Shown here piece by piece: positions 40,401 to 52,400 of a stretch of 64,000 bases of DNA. The DNA lies in the NCBI GenBank assembly GCA_963971285.1, contig OZ020254.1, positions 4,774,001 through 4,838,000 on the forward strand, given 5' to 3'. Made by a program: the position numbers and the translations under genes. A model generated the notes under the pieces. The model did not search any database and was not told the origin of the DNA. It worked only from the letters and a program-made list of their open reading frames with translations. The DNA comes from Astropecten irregularis (Eukaryota > Echinodermata > Asteroidea > Paxillosida > Astropectinidae). Each line of letters begins with the position of its first letter. Positions within the stretch are counted from its first letter, which is position 1.

Positions 40401-43400
40401 ACCTAAAATAAACCTCGGCACGTGTACTCAGGTGATGGCAGACTTAGTACTCTGTTGTTCGTTTCACAATTCGAAGGCAGGTGCATAAAACTGCATAAAA
40501 GTGAAGACTAAATCAGTTGGAAGCCGGAGGTTATACACTGTTCAAGCGCAAATCATGTGATTTACATGCACATGTAGCTGGGGGTATTCAATTTCTTTAA
40601 GTCAGTGGACTGGAAATACTGAGTGTGCATTTGCAATGAAATCAGGTCAGTACTAGATGCACTGTTATCAAAATCCATCTGCAAAATGCTTATTCTGTAC
40701 ATTTTCTGATAATGCATTACAATAACAGGAGACACTGGTTTTAACATGGTTGATGACTGCTCAAAATTCATGTGGTAATTTGATTGGAAATGCAATATGC
40801 TGGTGACCAATTACCCACCTGATAGATTCAAGAACAGATACATATTGACAATTACAGTGTATGAGTAAATACTTGAGTGTACTTGATTCTGCAGATAAGT
40901 ACACATTTTTTATTTTACAGGTACTTGTATATCAGATGCTATTTCTGCTGGCAGTGTCGGTATAATAGCACCAATGCATAATTCACTGGCAATAACAGTT
41001 AAACAAAAAACAGAAAATGATATGGATGTTACTGGATGTACCTGAAAGGTTTGCTGTAATCAAAGCTCATATTAAGTTAAATCCATTCATATTGTCAACC
41101 TGTCAACCTGTCTATCATTGTTGGTGCAAAAAAATATTGTATATAGAAAAAGGAGGTATATTTTAGAACCATAATTTAACACCCCTCTTTTTGCGACAAA
41201 AAACCTTACTTACGTCACATGCAGAACGCCACGCAGAGTATACTGTGTGGCGAGCTTATACTAGTTCCGTAGGTGACGTCACTCGCTATTGTTGTGTGGA
41301 TCGGTTCCAAGGGGGACTTTTTGGGGGGGCTGGGCGTACATGTAGTGATTTTGTAACTTTTTGGTCAAAATTAAGCACTTACATAAACATACAAATTTAT
41401 AAAGTCATCAATTATGTACAATGTATTTAAGCAATAATTTTAATGCACTTTCATCCCTTTCACAATTTTGATTACAGTAAACCTTTAAAATGGCTACAAG
41501 GTACAATTGAATTATGTGCGCAATGCGTACATGTACATGCAAAAATGCTGTCTAGGAACTTGAGGGCACTCTGTACCAGCAGTCTACGCATAATAATAAG
41601 AGAATAAAAGTACAATAACCCCCACCTTACATTGTGCCAACATTGTTAGCATATGATAGTGATACATTTTTCATTTGTTAAAGAACAAGATGTGGAAATG
41701 TTGCTGTCAAAGTATTTTCCATTGGAATTTTTGCCAAGTTGTTGCACTTAAAGGTAGTATCATACTTTGGCTTTTATCAAAGAAATACAGATTCATGGGC
41801 AAATTTGTTTAAGACAGATAGAATAAGTTGTCTGTGAAAATTTCAGTCCCATACGGTGCCCACTTTTTGAGAAAACAGTGAAAAACAGCCAAGTCTTTTC
41901 TCTTCTATTTTTGATTAAAAAAAAAATCAAAAAGATTTTCGGTTGTTGTTTGACTAATTTCTGGATTAATACACCATTTCAGGCGGAACAATTTTAATGG
42001 CAGGTTTCTACTATCATCATCTTCATACCTTGAAAGTTATATGTAAATCTGTAAACATTTCTGTTTTGATCTCTTACCAAAGTATGATACTACCTTTAAG
42101 GGCAATAACAAGGGGCACCAAAATAGATTATATACTTATTACTGGTGGTGTGAAGTTCACACCCAGTTTTTAGAAGCTACAAACTTGCCAATAAGGCCAG
42201 CAATTGTCACGCACGTTTGAGCGTGAACTGTTTGACCTACATGATTAGGATACAAATTTGGTCAACCTTGAAATTGGGTGAAAATGCAGGGGACTTATTC
42301 ATCTATCAATATCCGTCCCTAGATAGTTGACGAGGGCATATATTTGCCTGTATCTTCAGACACCAGACATTCTGAGTATTGCTGCTGTCAAGCCAGCTGA
42401 TCAGATAAATGATATATTACGTGGTAAATGACACATATTTCAATGTGCCCCCATGTGATACTGATATACCCTGCCTGGTTGGATAACCCTGCAGGAATTC
42501 ACTGACTGCTAAACATGACTTCTTGACATACTAGAACTGCGCTGCCGACAATAAACCCAACATTAACTTCCCCCCGTCAGGCCAATTGTGTACGCCGCTG
42601 CTGCTGCTGCGCTGGTAATGAAAAAGAAAATTTGTGGGGCACAGAGGAAAAGGATGTGGCTTATAAACAGGAAGATGCTGCTTAGTGCTGTTTGATGTAT
42701 TAAAGTGCAGAAAGCTCAAAAATAGTCCTGGATCAAATTCATGAGCTTAAAGGTCATTTCATACTTTGGTTTTTTGTCAAAGGAATAGGCAAATATATCA
42801 AGAAAGATACAGTAACAGTCATCTGTGAAATTCCCATCCCATACGATGCAAACTTTTTGAGAAAACAGAGAAAAAGTCCATGGTATTTTAAATATCTTTT
42901 CACCATTTGTTTTTGGTCTTTTGGGTTAAACGCTCGAGCTACATGTATTTATAGAATACGCCCTTTGTATCGACAGCTATAGTTATCCGGATGTTCGGAC
43001 AAATTTCACAATGTTTACGTGTAAGTTAATGGGGCAACGTGCGACTTGTTTGTCCGAACATCTGCATGTGAAATCACGAGCGCGGAGCCCTATTAGTAAC
43101 AGTCGCACAGATCTTTCAAGTTGGCTGGAAACCGTTTTTGCCAAGCAATACAACTCTATATAATTTGCCACTTTTGAAAATCTAACAGAAGCCGAGTACT
43201 ATGCAGGCTGCATTAGATGATGGGGTTTGGCCTGGTTATGGAGTTGCTGTTCAGCACAGCTTTTCCTGTGCTAAGCAATTTTTTGTGCTAAGCAGCTCTA
43301 TGAAATTGGTCCCTGGTGTTTTGTTCTTAAGCACAGCTTTTCCTGTGCTAAGCAGATTGTGTGCACAAGGAATGCACCCCTCGTTGAGTTACAGTAGTAG

Positions 43401-46400
43401 TTGATTAGGCCTTCTGGTGGGCATTTGACTTGATGGATCCCATGTGCCAAGAAGATATATAACATCCTGATTGTTCCTGAATCCTGGGGTCGATTCCACC
43501 AAACTCATGGTAACTTCAATCAATCCTAGGGCTTATGACGCATTGCAGCCCGACATTCATGTAGGATACGATGGGTTATCATTCCTAACTCATGTTACGA
43601 TTGATTGTAGGGCTTGGTGAAATCAACCCCTGCTCTGCATAGGGTCCTCTCTAATGCACCAAAGCCTTTTTCTCTTCTAAATATCAAAACTAATGAATTG
43701 ATGTATAATTTTCATTCCCCAAAATGACAGAATTTTGAGATTGGCACAAATTTGACTTCACATTCCTTGAATTTGATGCTCCAATTTGTAACAATGCGAA
43801 GATTTTGCCTCTTTTTTGAGAATTTTTTTTTCATGGTGAATCACAACATAGGCTAGTCCACTAATGGTCCCATTAGGGTTCATATTGTGAATAGGTGAAC
43901 ATCTTCCATTATTTGCATCCACACAGTATACTCCCACAATTCAATTGTATTACCAGGTATTAAATGCCTAAAGGTCCTGGGGTTGATTTTACCAAACTCA
44001 ACGTAACTTCGTATCAAATGTAGGACTTATGATGCATTGCAGCCCTACGTACATGTAGAATATGATGGGTTATCCCTTCTTAACTCATTACGATTGATCA
44101 TAGGGCTTCTTGAATTCAACCCCAGACTATAGATTGCAAGTATGAAGTCTTGACCGCTTACTGAAGCTTTGCTTGACCCTGGTGTCCTCAGTATCCAAAC
44201 TTAAATCAGCTGAACCTATTATTAAACAGCAGTTGATATCTTTTCATCAGTGCCCCACCAGTTTCTTAATTAAACCCTATCCAACACACACATAATGCCC
44301 AAATCCATTTTTGGTGGTGCATGGTTATGACGGACTCTCAACAACGGACGTCAAGCTTGTCCGTTTGGGGCTTAACGGCCGGACTCCACCTACCTGAAGG
44401 CCAAAGAAATATCTCACAGGGATATATCAAAGTACTTTTTATTTGTACAATTTGCCACGGAGCTGGTGTTTTGAAAGTTGGATCAAAATGTCATATGATT
44501 TATCATTATTATTGTTACAAATATTTTATCTTTTCTGTGTCTTGTTTTTTCTATTTTCAGGAGCAATTGTTAAAGGCCGTCTACAGACCGTACTTTTATT
44601 ATGTTATTCACGTGGATTACAGAGCCGATGGAGTCAGACAGGTAATTTTTATAGACTGAACCATAGTTTGTCTTAGAATATTAGAACGTTAGCGTATTTC
44701 ATGAAAACATTTTAGGAAAGAAAGTCTATTTTAGTTTGTTGTGCCCATTTATTTCATTTTTCTGGTGTTCTCTGCGCACATGTAGTATTAATTTCTTTTC
44801 TACTTGCAAGAAATGGTTATTCAATGTGACTAACAAATACCGCTGTGGTAGCACTATTCTATACAAGATGTCTTTAACTTTAAGGAGATCAAGCAGTTCT
44901 CACACGGAACTGGGGCACAGAGTCGGTGCTTTATACCGGGATTTAAATATAGGGCGTTCAAATTTGAATTGCAAGTGACAAAAGGGGCCATGCAAATATT
45001 TGATTTTCAGTCAATTTACATGTAAATTACATCTGGGCCTGGATCAGTTAGTGTAAGATCAGTGTGCGTGTGTGATTTGAGAGCTAATGCAGGAACAACT
45101 GCAGCCTCTCAGTACTGAACCGAAAACTGACTCGTCATGGTATAAAAATAGGACTTGTGAGGTACCTTGTTCACAGCAAGAAAATCATTGCCTCTGGTCC
45201 TATGACGTCGAGAAACCAGTCCATGATCCACTGAATCAAGACTAAATCTGGATCGGTCGGTCGGAAGGAGTGCCTTGACCACAGCAAGGCAATTAAAATA
45301 TATCGCTCTTTAGTGTCCCCTTTTTATGTAATTGTTGATTCTATTTGTTTCATTGCTCCTAATTATTGTCATTAAGTAATTGCCAGTTGTACTTGTTTTA
45401 TCGATTGAAGTTGTTTTTATTCAATTGTCAATGGGGGACTTTGGAGAACCGGTTTTCTAGTCAACAGCGCACGCATGCACGCGCAAAAGAATGTGTGCAT
45501 GCTCACATTTGCGTTTGCGTGCGCTGATGACTTGAAGACCAGTTCTCTATTTGTCTCCTATTGTATCTATTTTTACCCCCAAATTGCCATTTTTGTATGT
45601 ATTTGCCATTTTCACATTTGGATTATGCCCCCAGTTTAGCTGATTGGCTACAGAGTCATTGTTTTTGATAAACCAGCAGTAATAAAACTTTCGCACCTAT
45701 TTGTATGGTCATGATGGTGTGGAGACACCAGGTGTGGTTGTCTAGAACAAGACTGATAGTCTTCCATCAGGTCACACAAAGGAGTAGAAAGGTCTCCTGA
45801 CATGTAGGTCACAGCGAGGCAGCAACGATTTTATACAACCACTTCTTTTCTAAAAAAAAAAATGTCAGAATTGGGAAATATCTATTTTCCACTGGAAAAT
45901 TCTAAGGAACAAAATGAATGATAATAAAATTTTTCTTTTGACGTTCAAAACCTTTGACATTTTCTGGGAGAATTGAAAATGGACGTTGAAGTTTTCTGTT
46001 TGTTTGATATTGACTGTGTCTGTAGGCCATCTCAGAGCGAGCGGGCAGAATTGGGCTTCCAAGCAAAAACGTTCGAGTACTTCCCAAGGAGCGATCGTTT
46101 GTGGCATCATGGGGATCTTATGACATCGTCCGAGCTGAGCTAGAGGTACGTGTTTTGTTTGTTTGTCCGTCATTGATGTTCTTGCATCGCTAGAAATAGG
46201 TGAAAGCTCCCTGTGGGCCGTTTGCTTGTTTTGAAATGTCATTGAAAGATTTATTCAGAAGACAAACATCCCATCAAAATGTCAAAAATGTTTCCATTTA
46301 CTTTTATTTCAAGATATCACATGAATTAAACAAGAAATCCAATAGCATGTTGACTACGAATAATTATATACAAATCCACATGTCGGTAAAAAATAAGTTG

Positions 46401-49400
46401 CTGCCACAGTTAAAATGTATTACTTCTGGTAATTATGAAAAGTCATTGAAAAGTAAACAGAAGTGAGCGTCGGTACGGTATTCCGGATGTCACCGGTTCG
46501 AATCCTGCTCCAATCAATTTTTCTTTGTTCAATTTTCAATGACTTAAAATTCAGTCTGTATTACCGGGTAATTATTATAGTTACGTCTGATTTCAACTGC
46601 TAGAACTGCTGGAATTGTTTCCAATTGTATAAAAAAGCAAACATTGAATCTTTAAAAGTCAACATGTTTTTTGGGGGGTCATCTATTCAGGTCAATTCAT
46701 TTGTAATCGTCTTTATGAAACAACATCTTGACACTTTCCAAAGAGACCCTCTACACTTGACAATTGCCATTATATCAAACTCGATTAGGCATCTCCTTCC
46801 CACGCACGCAAACACACATGGTGGAAATGTCTCTGTTCTACAGTATGTTTACCCCCTCTGTCTCCATGGCGACCGTTTCCATCGCTCCAAATCACTCTCC
46901 AATTTGACGTCTTTTCCGGCCCCTGGTTCCCCTTTAGCTATGTCCCGTCAAATTTGCATGGACGTCAGTGAAGTCGTCTTCTTCTTTTTTTGCCGTGATA
47001 ATTCAATTGATTCAGCGGGGGTGTACTTTGTAGATGGAGAGGACGAAAGAATATAAACCGGTATTTGTGATCCCGCTCACCCATGAAGACAAGAAGACAA
47101 AATTGTATGTCTGTCTTGATTATTGATGGCATGTCTCATTGAGTGAAGATACTCAAGAAATATTCTGTGGTATGTACTAGTAGCAACAAGGTGGGGGAGG
47201 GGATTGTCCTGTGGTCTCTCAGTCCAGTGATTCTCAGATAATTCACGCCGACGTCTCACACTCCCCATGGAGTTAAAAAAAATCAACTAGCGCAAGTCAG
47301 CGGACCGTGAGCTATCTGGATTAAACACCATTATTTTTACGAGAATGCCCCCTCCACCTTTCCCCCAGCTCCACCCACCCACCTTGTAGACACGGCTGTG
47401 CACATCATGTTCCTCTTCTTATGACCTGCAGTGCATTTAGGTTTCGTTCTCTTTTCTTTGGGGGCGGAGGTGGGGGGGGGGGGGGGGTTACCCTGACACT
47501 TTTCCATCCATCTCTGTACAAAGATTTATACGTTATTGATTGGTTCCACGGGACCGAGAGGGTCACATTTCCTCTTTCCGAGTGGAGTGCTTGGGAGGAT
47601 ATAGGTATATAGAGACCGTCGTTTGTAAGAGGGCTTTTTTTATCCTGCGAGAAAGACATTGTTCTGGTTTTTAGTATTTTCAGAAGAACATAGCTGGGGT
47701 TCGAGTTGTATATATTTCCCCGGGGATTTTGTCAACTCGGGGCAAGAACGACTCATTTCCTCTTTTCCTGAATAATCTGAGAGTGATTCGCTCATCGATG
47801 AGGACGCAGAGACCAGGCTAGATATATGGAAGCTATACTTAGAACGCTCTGTTAGTTAGTGGAAGGGCTGGAAGGAAAATGATTACCGAAGTATGGCAGA
47901 ACCTATCGTGAAATTGCAGGATTTGTCCTGAATACTGCCATACCGTATACTGGCTACAACCTCACTGGTTGTTTTGGAAATGCCTAATTTCAAGTAGAGT
48001 TGTTAAAATCTGATTCATACTTCTTGCAAATTGTGATGTTAAGCAGATTATACTGCTGCAGACAGACAAACAATCAGGCAAATGATTGTGATTTTGTTCC
48101 CAACGGTTTACTATGACAAATTAGGAAATCATGGTCAGCGTAATGAAACCTGTCTTCTTTTCCTTCGTCAAAGTGGAAGAGAAAACACAATTTCAGACAC
48201 TCTGTATCTGTGACTATAAAAGCTTCTTTGTCTGCAGTGGGAGACGTGATTATTCTGAGGTAAAATGAGTTTTATTAAAATGAGGGAGAAATATCACAAT
48301 GTGCCTAAATCTGGTAGCTCATTCTTGTGTGCTAGACTCTGCTTTGTCTGTTTTTCGTCAATTTTTACTCCTCTTTGGCTCATGTTGGCTATATTTATGG
48401 ATATTTTTTTCTCGTTTGGAGCTGCATGCATTAAACGTTGCAGGGCCGAAATGTCACACGTGTAATCGTGGCATTGTCAAATTAGCCACTCGTACTCAGA
48501 TAACACACCCAAATTTATGTGTGTGTGAGTCTTTATAGAGCAGCCAGTGCTTCTGTAGCGTGTCCTTAATTGTCATGCGAGAACACCTGCGCTAGCCCCG
48601 GGGCTTACTGCCGTGGAGAGGAACGTGCTGGTGAGGTAGCGAAGTAGGTTGGTTACAGAGAGGGAGTTAAAACACTGGAGGCTCACGTAGGAGAGTGCAG
48701 AAGGCCGTGTGTAATCAGTGGGGCTGTAAGTTGGCCAACCTCCCTGGAGGAGGAAAGCGATACAGAAGCTGTGCTGGACCATGATCCTATTTGTAGAGAG
48801 AAAAGAGTCTTGACTGGATTCAGTGGGTTGTTTGTTGCCCAATATTTAACCTGCCCTTGCTTGCAGTCCCTCTAAACTGACAATGGAGCCCGGGAATGTG
48901 ATCTATATCATGTCCACCTGCACAAGTCTTGGTGTTTGGTTTCTGGCCGATAGTTAAAATCTATCTATCTGCGTGAAGTGTCTTTTTATGAGCAGAACAT
49001 GTCTTCAAACATGTTCCAGAGGCTTTATGGCCTAGTAGTGGTCCGTGGTCGTATTGATTTACCCTGATCAGGGATCGAGGGGGGAAATTTGGAGAAGCTT
49101 TTGAAGCTGTAATCAATTCCACTCTGGAATGAAACACCGGTTGTATGCTGGAGTCATGTTACTCCAGGAATGATACTTCGGGTGTTGGTGGCAGTCTGAG
49201 GATTGTGTAGAATCCAAGCAGCCAACTGGACTGCAGGCTTCGTATGGTGAAATCTTTCTCTGGTTGATTTGCTCAGGGTGTGTTTGAGAAGAAGACCTTT
49301 ATGAATATGTATGAGGCGGGCCCCTCAAGCTCAAGTGCAGCTGAGCAGGGTGTATATATCTAGAGTCTATTAAGATAGAGTGTATTTGTTGCAGGGCATA

Positions 49401-52400
49401 TGGCATCTGCCACTTGTGACCACCCTGGAGAAGTCATCTTACCCTCGTGAAAACAAGACTCTGTTAACGGTCAGTTGGAGAGACTTCTTTCACTGTCTCC
49501 TAGTTTCTTGAGACGGTTAAGCAAACTATTTTGAATGCATGCATCTGAGTCTGGGAGGAAGACTATGCTTGCCTCGCCCTTCTGAACTTACCATCTACAG
49601 TATAAGAATCTAGGCCTACTGACTTATGTTTGAAATTCTTTATAGTAAAGATTTTTCTGAGATTTATATCAGACAGAGTTGGTGCTTCAATGTCGTTTTT
49701 TCGTTCACTCCAGTTTTTAATTAAATATTCATTCAAGCTTGAAAAGTAGCAAGCGCCCATAAATGGATTGTTCCACAAGCTTTCTCGTTTTGAAATGCCA
49801 TTAGTTCTGTAATGTTATACATGTAGGTAGCGTGTGATCTACCACCCCCACACTTCAAAATTGTCAAGAGCACGATCCAAACATCTAATATCGCCGGTTT
49901 GTCACTTAAGCATTCAGCCTCCTTCGCTGGACGTCCCTACATCCGGCTACTTCACAACGTGGCTAAAACATCGTGGTCAACTCAAGCGTGTCTTTACTGC
50001 TCTGTCAAGCGCAAGACAGCCGACATCCCTATCACTTAGAAAGCATAACACAAGAGAAGTCCTTGCGATGCACGCCATCAACAAGGATATATTCTCCGAG
50101 GGACTAGAGCCTGGTTGCTGATATCGTAGATCAGTTCCGACAATTCCTGGGTTGTCCTGATTACTAAGAAGGTTTTATTCTATAGGAAGATCACATATGT
50201 TGTCACTTGGCCTACATATACTTCAGTGTGCACACAAAGACATCACTCTTAAAAGCGAAATAATTTTGGGCAGGGGAAATTTTGGATTTATTTTTTCATT
50301 TTCCATGAATAATTACATGGTCACTTTGTCACATGATTGTAAAGGGCATGTTCTTGCCTAGCAACCTCCAGCTTTGGAAATCTCTGGTGCCTTTATGCCA
50401 TCCTCATCCATTATGAAAGTGCTCAGTGCTCAGGGGTCGATTTCATGAAGACTTATGATCGATAATTTCTCGAATTACAAATGATAACCCGTATCCTACG
50501 TAGAGCTGCATCATTAATCCTACGGTTGATAGTATGCTATGATGAGTTTGGTGAAATCAACCCCTGGGGCCAATTTCATGAAGCTGCTAAGCTCAGAAAA
50601 ATTTGCTTAGCACAAAAATGTCTTACCCAATAAAATAAACTACCATTAAAAATTCCATTTGATATTCATGGTCAGCAAACAACAGCCAAAGAACAATCAC
50701 AAGCGATACACAACACCTGGAAATGTGGTTGTTAAACCTGTTTTTTTATTAATACAAGTAATAAACTGCTGCAAACTGCTTATCAGCCAAAATAATGACC
50801 TGATGATAATTATCCTAGCAGGATGCTAGCTGTTTTTATTAAGACAGAAATTTCATGGTTAGCAAATTTTTGCGCTAAGCAGGGCTGTGAAATTGGCCAC
50901 TGGTCGTCCTTTGCTTGAATGGGAGACTTTGGAGAACCAGTCTTCTAGTCAACAGCGCACGCACACGCAAAACAACGCGCCCATGCTCACAATTGCGTGC
51001 GCGTGCGCTGTTGACTTGAAGACCGGTTCTCAAAAGTCTCCCATTGTGTTGCTATACCATACATGTAGCTTGCCCTATTATGTGATATAGTGTAATGTAG
51101 GTAGACAAGAGAATTCATCTTGTCAGTGCACATCTATAATCAGTGATGTCAGTACATTGGCTGATTGAACTCTCAACGCCTGACACATTCGATCCCATCT
51201 TGCAGTTGTTCATCAGTTGATAGACATCAGTCAGTCAGTCACTTCAGTCACATGAAGTGCAAGTGTTTAATTAGCTCAGCAACAGCCACCTATTACATGC
51301 AAGATTGCAAAACCGATTGATCGGTCCTTGTTCATTGCAAAACACTGTATGAGGACTAATGAGAACATTATTAGATTCCCCTTCCTACAATAAAACAAAT
51401 ATTTCAATTTTGCTATTTACTTGGCTCTCAAGGTTTTTGTATTCGAAGTTTTAGATTGATATATCATAAGTGTATATCTTATTCATTTACAATTTAATGT
51501 GTTGATTATAGGCACTGCACACAGATTGATGTTATTTTCATTTTTGCTGCCCAGTCTAATCTCAGATGAAGCTACGTACATCATGTAGAACCGTTTCCTT
51601 TAATATTCCTAATACTGTAATTATAATAATATATATCATTATTGTTATTATGTTATTTTTTCAAATTACCAGGTAGAGCCAAAACAGCAGAGAACCAGTT
51701 ACAAGCAATGCATATTGTATACAAATTTAGTTGGTAACCCGAGTTCTCTAACAGGACGTGTGTTTGCTGAGCAGCTGAATAGATGTAGTAATCCAGTCGT
51801 ATTCCAATGCCATTGATGGTTTTTCTATTTGATCTCTTGCCCTAGGGCTTCGAGGAGCTTCTCCGGATGGGAGCGTGGGACTTTGTCATCAATCTGAGCG
51901 GATCCGATCTCCCAATCCGTAATGTGGATGATGTGGCGGCCATGTTGGCATCTGCCAGAGGTTAGTGAATGACAGGTGCACTGCGGGATTAGGGCCTCGT
52001 GCATTGTGCGATCTGAGCCAGATGCATTGTGGGATTGGAGCCTGCTGCAGTGGGATCAGTGGCCGATTTCACAAAGGCTTTTCGATCATTGCTAAAGCCC
52101 AAATCCATTGCTTAATGGAAAATTGCCATGCAAAGTAGCGATTGATTTTCCGTTAAGCTATGGATTTGAGCTTAGCGATGGATTTGAGCTTAGCGATAAT
52201 TGCAAAACATTAGTGAAATCGGCCCCTGGGCCCAGTATTTCATTATTCTGGTAAATTCCAATTGATGCGAATGTTGAGCCTCGTGGGCAAATTTACTGAA
52301 AGCAGCATGGAATCCTCATAATGCCATACAAGTTAGAAATCCTATGTCACATTCTGTGGACTTGACACGCTTCAAAATACACTTTGCTTGGGCCTTTTTC

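Larger units (their letters stand above)
33615..44560. other. Intron 4 (10.9 kb)
   Basis: This is the largest intron. It has a TTA-flanked foldback (36346-36575), a non-LTR reverse-transcriptase end (37853-38065), a GC-rich foldback (38280-38424), several GGGGTCGATTTCA copies, an inverted pair of G and C runs near 39840-39897, a foldback (39972-40194), a TAA-flanked element (40284-40403) and TTAA elements (41752-42095, 42751-42920). Nothing is recognisable in 33650-36230 or 40410-41740. Confidence 0.65.
46146..51845. other. Intron 6 (5.7 kb)
   Basis: It has a tRNA-like B-box fragment (46463-46515), a run of 16 G (47472-47487) and a cluster of three foldback elements at 50433-51045. Between 46520 and 50430 I see no gene. 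Open frames there lack any motif. Confidence 0.65.

Noticed and set aside
46625-47056. 143-codon plus-strand open frame in intron 6
   Set aside because: It has low-complexity parts, no recognisable domain and no fit to the phases of flanking exons.
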